Assembly (NCBI GenBank): GCA_017860335.1
Contig: JAFNAU010000032.1
Coordinates: 1 to 12,980 of the forward strand
Source of the DNA: Bacteroidota bacterium
GTDB taxonomy: Bacteria; Bacteroidota; Bacteroidia; Bacteroidales; Paludibacteraceae
Direction of reading: 5' to 3'
Length of the DNA: 12,980 nt
Shown here: positions 7,560 to 12,980 of the stretch, one piece after another
How the letters are laid out: each line of letters begins with the position of its first letter
How positions within the stretch are numbered: the first letter of the stretch is position 1
The notes under the pieces: generated by a model
Databases searched by the model: none
Told to the model about the DNA's origin: nothing
Seen by the model: only the letters and a program-made list of their open reading frames with translations
Position numbers and translations under genes: made by a program

Positions 7560-8108
7560 ATGAATTATCAGATAAAACAAATTGCCGAAAGGCTTCGGGG
7601 TTTACGTGAGGCTCTCGAACTCACTACTGAAGAATTTGCCCTGAAATGCGAAATTTCGAAACAGGATTATGAATTATGGGAAAGCGGCAATGCTGATATC
7701 CCCATGAGTTTTATTTTCCATGCAGCACAGACATTCGGGCTTGATACGACCGAACTCCTCTCCGGAGAAACTGCTCATGCCAGTTCGTTTTACGTAACAC
7801 GCAAAGGAAAAGGTATCAGTGTAGAGCGTACCAAAGCGTACAAATATCAGGCGCTGGGTGCTGGCTTTTTAGGTAACCGTGCAGAACTTTTTGAAGTTAC
7901 AGTGGAGCCCAACGATGAACCAATGACCCTGAATACTCACACCGGTCAGGAGTTCAACTATGTGTTACAGGGTACAATGCAACTCCATGTAGCAGGCAAT
8001 GACCTGGTACTGGAAGAAGGTGACAGCATCTATTTCGATGCATCCAAACAACACGGAATGAAGGCACTCAACGACAAAAAAGTTGTTTTTCTGGCGATGA
8101 TAGTCTGA
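7560..8108 (+). CDS. XRE-family HTH regulator with C-terminal cupin domain
   Basis: A 182-residue soluble protein with two domains. Residues 6-67 form an XRE/Cro-type helix-turn-helix (ERLRGLREALELTTEEFALK, then a segment ending WESGNADIP). Residues about 108-180 form a cupin barrel: motif 1 is THTGQEFNYVLQG with H127, E131 and G138, and motif 2 is EEGDSIYFDASKQHGMKALN with H165. H127, E131 and H165 could hold a metal. Regulators of this design sense small molecules through the cupin and bind DNA through the HTH. The acyl-CoA ligase gene begins 29 bp downstream, so the likely target or signal is the substrate or product of that ligase; this is inference from position. I recall the pair as recurrent in Bacteroidota. 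Confidence 0.94.
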   Translation: MNYQIKQIAERLRGLREALELTTEEFALKCEISKQDYELWESGNADIPMSFIFHAAQTFGLDTTELLSGETAHASSFYVTRKGKGISVERTKAYKYQALGAGFLGNRAELFEVTVEPNDEPMTLNTHTGQEFNYVLQGTMQLHVAGNDLVLEEGDSIYFDASKQHGMKALNDKKVVFLAMIV

Positions 8109-8114
8109 ACCGTC

Positions 8115-8125
8115 AAATCTCAAAC
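8115..8125 (+). repeat. Pre-start motif, copy 2 (before acyl-CoA ligase gene)
   Basis: AAATCTCAAAC ends 12 nt before the ATG at 8138. It is identical to the copy at 6906-6916 in sequence and in distance to the start codon. The flanking bases differ apart from a G two positions after the motif. Confidence 0.5.
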
Positions 8126-8137
8126 AGCACAATAATT

Positions 8138-9793
8138 ATGATTGAAAAATATTTACAACAAACAGAATTTTCTGACTTTGACGATTTCAAAGCCAATTAT
8201 AAGCTCATCGTTCCTGAACAATTCAATTTCGGATACGATATTGTTGACGAATGGGCAGCCCTGCAACCCAATAAAAAAGCACTCCTGTGGACCAACGATA
8301 AGAGTGATTGCCGTGAATTCACATTTGCAGAGATGAAAAAATACACCGATCAGACAGCTTCCTATTTTCAGACCCTGGGTTTGAAGAAGGGAGACATCGT
8401 AATGGCAATTCTCAAACGTCGTTATGAATTCTGGTTCACCATCATAGCTCTGCATAAACTGGGCATTACAATCATTCCGGCAACTCATCTGCTGACCAAA
8501 AAAGACATCGTTTACCGCAATAATGCTGCCGATATCACAGCCATCATTGCAGTGGGAGAGGAGCCTATTGCATCTGCTATCAGTGAAGCATTACCGGAAT
8601 CTCCGTCCATCAAGCAACTGATTTCGGTTGGACCAATCATCCCGGAAGGCTGGCATGATTTTCACGAAGGCATTAAAAATGCACCGGAATTTACTCCCAT
8701 CAGCCATGTGAACAGCAACGACGACCCGATGATTATCAGTTTTACTTCCGGAACTACGGGAAATCCGAAAATGGTAACTCTCGATTTTGTGTATCCGCTG
8801 GCACATATAATTACAGCCAAATACTGGCACAACCTCGACGAGAACAGCCTTCACCTCACTATAGCCGATACCGGCTGGCTGAAAGCAGTGTGGGGAAAAC
8901 TCTACGGGCAATGGATTGTTGGTGCATGTGTGTTTGTCTATGATCACGATAAATTTGCACCTGCTGATATGCTGAAAATGATTGAAAAACACCGGGTTAC
9001 TTCACTCTGTGCACCTCCAACCATATTCCGCTTCCTAATTCGCGAAGACCTTACAAAATACGATACATCTTCATTGAAATATTGTACCATTGCCGGAGAA
9101 GCCCTTAATCCAGAAGTGTACAAACAGTTCTACAATCTGACTGGAATAAAACTCCGCGAAGCTTATGGTCAGAGCGAAACGACAGTATCGGTACTCACCG
9201 CCCCCTGGGTGGAGCCAAAACCTGGCTCGATGGGACTGCCAAGTCCTCACTACAATGTTGATTTACTTACTCCCGATGGGAGGTCGGCCGAAGTGGGCGA
9301 ACAGGGTCAGATCGTAATCAGAACCGACAAAGGTTATCCGGTGGGCTTATTCAAAGGATATCACCGCAATCAGCAGCTAACCGACGAATGTTATCAGGAT
9401 AATATTTACTACACCGGCGATGTGGCCTGGCGCGATGAGGATGGTTATTTCTGGTTTGTAGGCCGTGCCGATGATGTAATTAAAAGTTCAGGATACCGAA
9501 TCGGTCCGTTCGAGGTGGAAAGTGCCCTGATGACACATCCCGCAGTGGTAGAATGTGCTATTACCGGAGTACCGGATGAAATCCGCGGTCAGGTGGTGAA
9601 AGCAACCATCATACTATCGAAAGAATACAGAGACAAGGCCGGTGATGAACTGATTAAAGAAATTCAGGATCATGTGAAATCGGTGACTGCTCCTTACAAA
9701 TATCCCCGGATTATCGAATTTGTGGATGAATTGCCTAAAACAATCAGCGGAAAGATTCGCAGAAAAGAAATTCGTGATTCCGATGCTAAGTAA
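8138..9793 (+). CDS. AMP-forming acyl-CoA synthetase, ACSM (medium-chain)-like
   Basis: The enzyme activates a carboxylic acid with ATP to an acyl-adenylate and transfers it to CoA. All signatures of the ANL adenylating family are present: the phosphate loop SFTSGTTGNPK (201-211), GEALNPE (320-326), the adenine/Mg segment REAYGQSET (340-348), YYTGD with D428, the hinge region GRADDVIKSSGYRIGPFEVE (442-461), and the catalytic lysine K539 in ISGKIRR. The 551-residue length is normal. The N-terminal part (FNFGYDIVDEWA; IIPATHLLTKKDIVYR) and TDTGWLK-type central region resemble the medium-chain acyl-CoA ligases of the ACSM group more than acetyl-CoA synthetases, but the acid used is not predictable from sequence alone. 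It is the last gene of the rpoN run, 29 bp after its presumed XRE-cupin regulator, and ends before a strong terminator. Confidence 0.95.
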   Translation: MIEKYLQQTEFSDFDDFKANYKLIVPEQFNFGYDIVDEWAALQPNKKALLWTNDKSDCREFTFAEMKKYTDQTASYFQTLGLKKGDIVMAILKRRYEFWFTIIALHKLGITIIPATHLLTKKDIVYRNNAADITAIIAVGEEPIASAISEALPESPSIKQLISVGPIIPEGWHDFHEGIKNAPEFTPISHVNSNDDPMIISFTSGTTGNPKMVTLDFVYPLAHIITAKYWHNLDENSLHLTIADTGWLKAVWGKLYGQWIVGACVFVYDHDKFAPADMLKMIEKHRVTSLCAPPTIFRFLIREDLTKYDTSSLKYCTIAGEALNPEVYKQFYNLTGIKLREAYGQSETTVSVLTAPWVEPKPGSMGLPSPHYNVDLLTPDGRSAEVGEQGQIVIRTDKGYPVGLFKGYHRNQQLTDECYQDNIYYTGDVAWRDEDGYFWFVGRADDVIKSSGYRIGPFEVESALMTHPAVVECAITGVPDEIRGQVVKATIILSKEYRDKAGDELIKEIQDHVKSVTAPYKYPRIIEFVDELPKTISGKIRRKEIRDSDAK

Positions 9794-9803
9794 TATGTTA
9801 TTT

Positions 9804-9840
9804 AAATCCTTCTGAAAAGATATTCAGAAGGATTTTTTTT
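9804..9840 (+). terminator. Rho-independent terminator of the rpoN-to-ligase operon
   Basis: Perfect 13-nt arms (9804-9816 and 9823-9835) enclose a 6-nt loop and continue into a run of eight T. It lies 10 bp past the ligase stop codon. Confidence 0.94.
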
Positions 9841-9861
9841 AGGTGATTAAAAATTAATTTC

Positions 9862-9869
9862 TACTTTTG
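9862..9869 (+). promoter_or_regulatory. Candidate -7 element of upp
   Basis: TACTTTTG matches TAnnTTTG exactly and lies directly after the upstream operon's terminator. Transcription would begin near 9875, giving a leader of about 70 nt. No clear -33 TTTG at the usual distance is visible. Confidence 0.6.
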
Positions 9870-9943
9870 TCGGATTTTTCTTGCGCCATTCATTTTACAG
9901 TCAAAATTCAATAAGAAATATACGGTTAAATAATTCCAAAAAT

Positions 9944-10594
9944 ATGAAAATCATCAATTTATCAGAAAACAATTCAGTTCTGCAACACTATCTGAAGGAA
10001 ATACGCTCAGTGGATATACAGAAAGACTCCATGCGTTTTCGCCGCAATATGGAACGGATCGGTGAAATAATGGCGTATGAAATAAGCAAAACGATGAATT
10101 ACAAACCGGACAAAGTAAAGACTCCGCTTGGAATTAAAGAATCGACCAAAATTGAAGAAAAAATTGTAATTTCCACCATTCTACGTGCCGGACTTCCTTT
10201 TCACAATGGATTTCTGAGCTATTTCGACAATGCCGAAAATGCATTTGTTTCGGCTTACCGTAAGTACAAGGATGCGCTTAAATTCGATATTTTCATTGAA
10301 TATATTGCTTCTCCGAAGTTGGATGGTAAAACCCTGATTATCACTGATCCCATGCTGGCAACCGGCGGTTCGATGGAACTGGCCTACGGAGCCCTGCAAA
10401 CCAAGGGTAAACCCCGCAAAGTGATTATCGCCACGATCATTGCAAGTCAGCCGGCTATCGATTATATGAAAGAAAAGTTTTCGGATGATATTATACTCTG
10501 GACTGCCGATATTGATCCCGAACTGAACGAACATTCGTATATCATACCGGGGCTTGGCGATGCAGGCGACCTGGCTTTCGGTGAAAAGTTATAA
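9944..10594 (+). CDS. upp: Uracil phosphoribosyltransferase
   Basis: Upp salvages uracil by joining it to PRPP to form UMP. The 216-residue protein carries the PRPP-binding loop LIITDPMLATGGSM (131-144), the RAG triplet at 81-83, and the uracil-binding segment YIIPGLGDAGDLAFG (199-213), which ends the protein as is usual. The frame runs open back to 9881, but the extra 21 codons overlap the expected 5' leader and do not resemble Upp, while the ATG at 9944 starts a normal N-terminus (MKIINLSENNSVLQHYLKEI). The gene has its own -7 element and terminator, so it appears to be transcribed alone. Confidence 0.97.
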   Translation: MKIINLSENNSVLQHYLKEIRSVDIQKDSMRFRRNMERIGEIMAYEISKTMNYKPDKVKTPLGIKESTKIEEKIVISTILRAGLPFHNGFLSYFDNAENAFVSAYRKYKDALKFDIFIEYIASPKLDGKTLIITDPMLATGGSMELAYGALQTKGKPRKVIIATIIASQPAIDYMKEKFSDDIILWTADIDPELNEHSYIIPGLGDAGDLAFGEKL

Positions 10595-10601
10595 TTCAAT
10601 T

Positions 10602-10647
10602 CATAAAAAAACAGGCAACCGATTATTCCGTTGCCTGTTTTTTTATG
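10602..10647. terminator. Bidirectional terminator between upp and the M48 gene
   Basis: Perfect 18-nt arms (10602-10619 and 10630-10647) enclose a 10-nt loop. The stem core CAGGCAAC is flanked by seven A on the left and seven T on the right, so both transcripts end in a T run. It lies 8 bp after the upp stop and 14 bp after the convergent M48 stop. Confidence 0.94.
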
Positions 10648-10660
10648 CCTGTTTTGTGTG

Positions 10661-11392
10661 TTATTTTTTATAATAAGTCATTGCGCCCGGCATTTCTTCC
10701 TGCAGACGCGCAATTCTTTTTTCGTCGGATGGGTGAGTGCTCATGAAGTCGGAAACAGAACCGGACTTATCAGCAGTCATACGCTGCCAAAATGTGATTG
10801 CCTCATTAGGATTATATCCGGCCATAGCCATAAAGATTAAACCAAGTTTATCGGCTTCATATTCCTGTTTGCGGGAGTAGGGGAGTAATACGCCAAGTTG
10901 TGAACCAATTCCATACAACGCGCCGATGCCCTGTTGTACCGCTGCCGATTTACCTGAAAGAAGTACTCCGGTTAATGCACCGCCATACTGAAGCATCATT
11001 TGCTGGCTGAGGCGTTCACTGCTGTGACGTGCCACTGCATGAGCAATTTCATGACCGATTACTACTGCCATACCTGTTTCTGTAAGTGTTTTTGGTAATA
11101 TACCTTCAAAAGCTACCATCTTTCCACCCGGCATACAAAATGCGTTTACGGTTGTGTCTTTAACGAGATTTATTTCCCAGGCGAAGTTTGGAATATCGGC
11201 TTCGTAACCGTTTGCCTTCATGTAAGTTTCAACTGCATTAGCAATGTTTGTTGCTACTCTTTTTAGCATGGCAGTGTTCGTTTTATTGGTCGAAAGTGGC
11301 ACAGAATCAATGAATTGTTTATAACTCTGAAAGCTCATTGCATTAATTTCAGCATCGGAGACCAAATTCAGTTGCTTGCGTCCGGTAAGCAT
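10661..11392 (-). CDS. M48-family zinc metallopeptidase, form without signal peptide
   Basis: The 243-residue protein has the HEIAH zinc motif (H114, E115, H118), the downstream third ligand E177 in EYEADKLG, and the conserved tail STHPSDEKRIARL (218-230), so the catalytic site looks complete. M48 proteases of this type normally degrade damaged envelope proteins from the periplasm or outer membrane. From memory, relatives in Bacteroidota are lipoproteins whose mature part runs VPLTGRKQLNLVSD; this protein begins at MLTGRKQLNLVSD. Upstream in frame there is a TAA seven codons before the ATG, and a -7 element lies at 11427-11420, so no signal peptide can be encoded in this frame. Either the gene lost its 5' part or the product acts in the cytoplasm. 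It converges on upp and diverges from the VanZ gene. Confidence 0.93.
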   Translation of the reverse strand: MLTGRKQLNLVSDAEINAMSFQSYKQFIDSVPLSTNKTNTAMLKRVATNIANAVETYMKANGYEADIPNFAWEINLVKDTTVNAFCMPGGKMVAFEGILPKTLTETGMAVVIGHEIAHAVARHSSERLSQQMMLQYGGALTGVLLSGKSAAVQQGIGALYGIGSQLGVLLPYSRKQEYEADKLGLIFMAMAGYNPNEAITFWQRMTADKSGSVSDFMSTHPSDEKRIARLQEEMPGAMTYYKK

Positions 11393-11419
11393 GACATTTA
11401 TCTTAAAAAATTATCTTTG

Positions 11420-11427
11420 CAAATCTA
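11420..11427 (-). promoter_or_regulatory. Candidate -7 element of the M48 gene
   Basis: The minus strand reads TAGATTTGC, matching the extended Bacteroidota -7 consensus TAnnTTTGC. It lies 27 bp before the ATG at 11392, so the leader would be only about 20 nt. No clear -33 TTTG is seen at 19-21 bp upstream. Confidence 0.55.
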
Positions 11428-11527
11428 ACAAAAAGCTATCGATTATAATTCTTAATCCGAAAAATTTTATTTACAAATATTGTGCCCCGATTAAGATATT
11501 TCATCTGGAATTTAAAAGAAAAGATTG

Positions 11528-11905
11528 ATGAATAATAAGTTCATATCAACATACTGGCGGTCAATTGTGGTTGCGCTGATTATCCTGTTTTTGTCAGTAT
11601 ATCCCTTTTCTTCTGACCTGGGGCTTCCCCGATTCCAGTATCGAGATAAATTTATCCACTCACTTATGTATGTAGCACTGGCATTTGTTCTGTATTACGA
11701 TTATCATAAAATCAAACTGCAGGTTGAAAGATTTAAACACAATTTGCCTTTATTGTTACTTTTTCCGCTGGTGTTTGGAGGTCTCATTGAAATTGTGCAG
11801 GAAGCGTTCTTTCCTCCGCGTACTGCCGAATGGCTTGATTGGATTTCGGATATTGCCGGTTCAGTAATTGGATTCTTTTTTGCAACAATTATTTTCCGAA
11901 AATGA
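11528..11905 (+). CDS. VanZ-family membrane protein
   Basis: A 125-residue protein with four membrane segments (about 11-29, 43-58, 74-92 and 105-122). It carries the VanZ family pattern: D40-K41-x2-H44, E88-x2-Q91, R98, D104, D108 and G111. VanZ was named for a low-level teicoplanin resistance gene, but most family members, including short ones like this, have no known function. The frame can also begin at a TTG one codon upstream (11525); the ATG at 11528 is the better start. The stop codon overlaps the dprA start as ATGA, so the two genes are probably translated in a coupled way. No TAnnTTTG element is visible in the 135-bp gap to the divergent M48 gene. Confidence 0.9.
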   Translation: MNNKFISTYWRSIVVALIILFLSVYPFSSDLGLPRFQYRDKFIHSLMYVALAFVLYYDYHKIKLQVERFKHNLPLLLLFPLVFGGLIEIVQEAFFPPRTAEWLDWISDIAGSVIGFFFATIIFRK

Positions 11906-12980
11906 AGGATACTGACAATTTATTGCAATATCAGATAGGAGTTACACTCATCAAAGGTATAGGTCCTAATCTGGCAAAGAATCTGATAGCTTATATCGGG
12001 TCTGTTGAAGGAGTTTTTAGAGAAAAAAAGCAAAATCTTGCCAAAATACCCGGGATTGGAGAGGTGTTGTCACACGAAATCGTTTCACAGGATGTAATGC
12101 TAAGGGCTGAAAAGGAAGTTGAATTTGTCCGTAAAAACGGAATTCAAACGATGTTTTATACCGAAAAATCGTATCCCTATCGGTTGAAGGAATGTGCCGA
12201 TGCCCCGGTTCTGCTTTATTTCAAAGGCGATCATAATCTGAACACTTCAAAATTTATTGCTGTTGTAGGTACCCGTAAAGCTACTGAAGTCGGTAAGGAA
12301 ATCTGTAAAAGTATCATACAGGATATAGCCTCCTCACAGCCTAATGCGACGATTGTAAGCGGTCTTGCTTACGGAGTGGATATATGTGCCCACAAAGCAG
12401 CGATCGATTTTAATATGGCCACTATTGGTGTTCTGGGACATGGTCTGGACAGAATATATCCGGCTATTCATCGCCCGGCTGCTGTAAAGATGGTGCAACA
12501 CGGAGGATTGCTTACCGAATACATGAGTGAAACAAATCCCGACAGGCAGAATTTCGTTCAGCGAAACCGGATCATCGCCGGGCTGTGCGATGCTCTTATT
12601 GTCATCGAATCGGGCAGGAGCGGAGGTGCTCTGATTACAGCCGAACTTGCCAACGATTATAACCGCGATGTATTTGCTGTACCTGGCAGAGTGACCGATG
12701 AGTGGTCGGCCGGATGCAACAAACTCATCCGTGAAAATAAAGCCTCACTAATCGAGTCGGCTGACGATTTACTGCGTTTTATGAGCTGGGAAAGTGTGGA
12801 TAAACCAACACAAAATACAGTCCAAACCTCGTTGTTTGCTGATTTGTCGGAGTCCGAAGTAGCCATAGTTAGTATACTCCGCAACAATACCGAAGGCATA
12901 CATGTAAACGAACTGGCCATACAACTAAATTTGCCATTCAGTAAACTTTCTTCCCAGCTCCTCGAAATGGAATTCAAGGG
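11902..12980 (+). CDS. dprA: DNA-processing protein DprA, C-terminus cut by window edge
   Basis: DprA protects incoming single-stranded DNA during natural transformation and loads RecA onto it. The ATG at 11902 overlaps the VanZ stop, and 359 complete codons are read before the edge. Residues 13-66 form a helix-hairpin-helix/SAM-like region (KGIGPNLAKNL; IPGIGEVL). The Rossmann-type DprA domain follows, with VVGTRKAT (121-128), SGLAYGVDICAHKAA (153-167), GHGLDRIYP (179-187), LLTEY (203-207), FVQRNRIIAGL (218-228), ESGRSGGALITAELA (236-250), and AVPGR followed by SAGCNKLI (259-276). From about 316 a winged-helix-like domain begins, as in longer DprA proteins. All signature residues look intact. 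The gene is widespread even in bacteria not known to be competent, so its presence alone does not prove transformation. Confidence 0.97.
   Translation, partial: MKDTDNLLQYQIGVTLIKGIGPNLAKNLIAYIGSVEGVFREKKQNLAKIPGIGEVLSHEIVSQDVMLRAEKEVEFVRKNGIQTMFYTEKSYPYRLKECADAPVLLYFKGDHNLNTSKFIAVVGTRKATEVGKEICKSIIQDIASSQPNATIVSGLAYGVDICAHKAAIDFNMATIGVLGHGLDRIYPAIHRPAAVKMVQHGGLLTEYMSETNPDRQNFVQRNRIIAGLCDALIVIESGRSGGALITAELANDYNRDVFAVPGRVTDEWSAGCNKLIRENKASLIESADDLLRFMSWESVDKPTQNTVQTSLFADLSESEVAIVSILRNNTEGIHVNELAIQLNLPFSKLSSQLLEMEFK

Noticed and set aside
9881..9943. 21-codon N-terminal extension of upp
   Set aside because: It begins within about 6 bp of the expected transcript start and lacks similarity to Upp N-termini.
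11428..11498. 22-codon minus-strand open frame upstream of the M48 gene, considered as a displaced signal peptide
   Set aside because: The peptide (MKYLNRGTIF...) is basic, lacks a hydrophobic core and lipobox, and ends before the M48 frame.
1..12980. Mobile elements, defence systems, CRISPR arrays or tRNA genes
   Set aside because: No transposase, integrase, direct-repeat array, toxin-antitoxin pair or tRNA-like fold was found; nearly all of the window is explained by recognisable housekeeping or family-level genes.

Overview
The window looks like ordinary chromosomal sequence from a member of the Bacteroidota, most likely order Bacteroidales. The gene families fit this: a short stand-alone RRM protein, a stand-alone DUF4268 protein, a sigma-54 gene next to a PAP2-like membrane gene, and an XRE-cupin/acyl-CoA ligase pair. 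Upstream regions carry the Bacteroidota -7 element TAnnTTTG in place of an E. coli-type -10 box, and start codons lack Shine-Dalgarno sequences. Base composition is moderately AT-rich and looks even throughout. I see no insertion sequence, phage gene, tRNA, rRNA or CRISPR array.

Left part, all on the minus strand. A CPBP-family membrane protease runs off the left edge (1-771). Next is a short RRM RNA-binding protein (876-1121) with a strong terminator and a long AT-rich leader region. Then comes a likely operon, read right to left: DUF4268 protein (5210-4758), DNA primase dnaG (4687-2729) and glutamyl-phosphate reductase proA (2669-1416). It starts from a textbook TTTG-N19-TAnnTTTG promoter at 5275-5245.

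Centre, plus strand. Diverging from that operon is a four-gene run: rpoN (sigma-54), a PAP2-like membrane protein, an XRE-cupin regulator and an ACSM-like acyl-CoA ligase. Intergenic gaps are only 16-29 bp and the run ends at a perfect 13-bp-arm terminator (9804-9840). The gaps before the second and fourth genes share an identical 11-nt motif, each time exactly 12 nt from the ATG.

Right part. upp (uracil phosphoribosyltransferase) stands alone with its own -7 element. It shares a bidirectional terminator with a convergent M48 metallopeptidase. The M48 protein begins directly at the position where I expect relatives to continue from a lipoprotein signal, so it appears to be a leaderless form. 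Diverging from it are a VanZ-family gene and dprA, which overlap by ATGA. dprA is cut by the right edge.

Most of the content is housekeeping: replication priming, proline synthesis, pyrimidine salvage, sigma-54 transcription and DNA uptake. I found no convincing undescribed multi-gene system. The observations most worth checking are the leaderless M48 protein, the duplicated pre-start motif in the rpoN operon, and the conserved-looking but unexplained XRE-cupin/ligase pairing.
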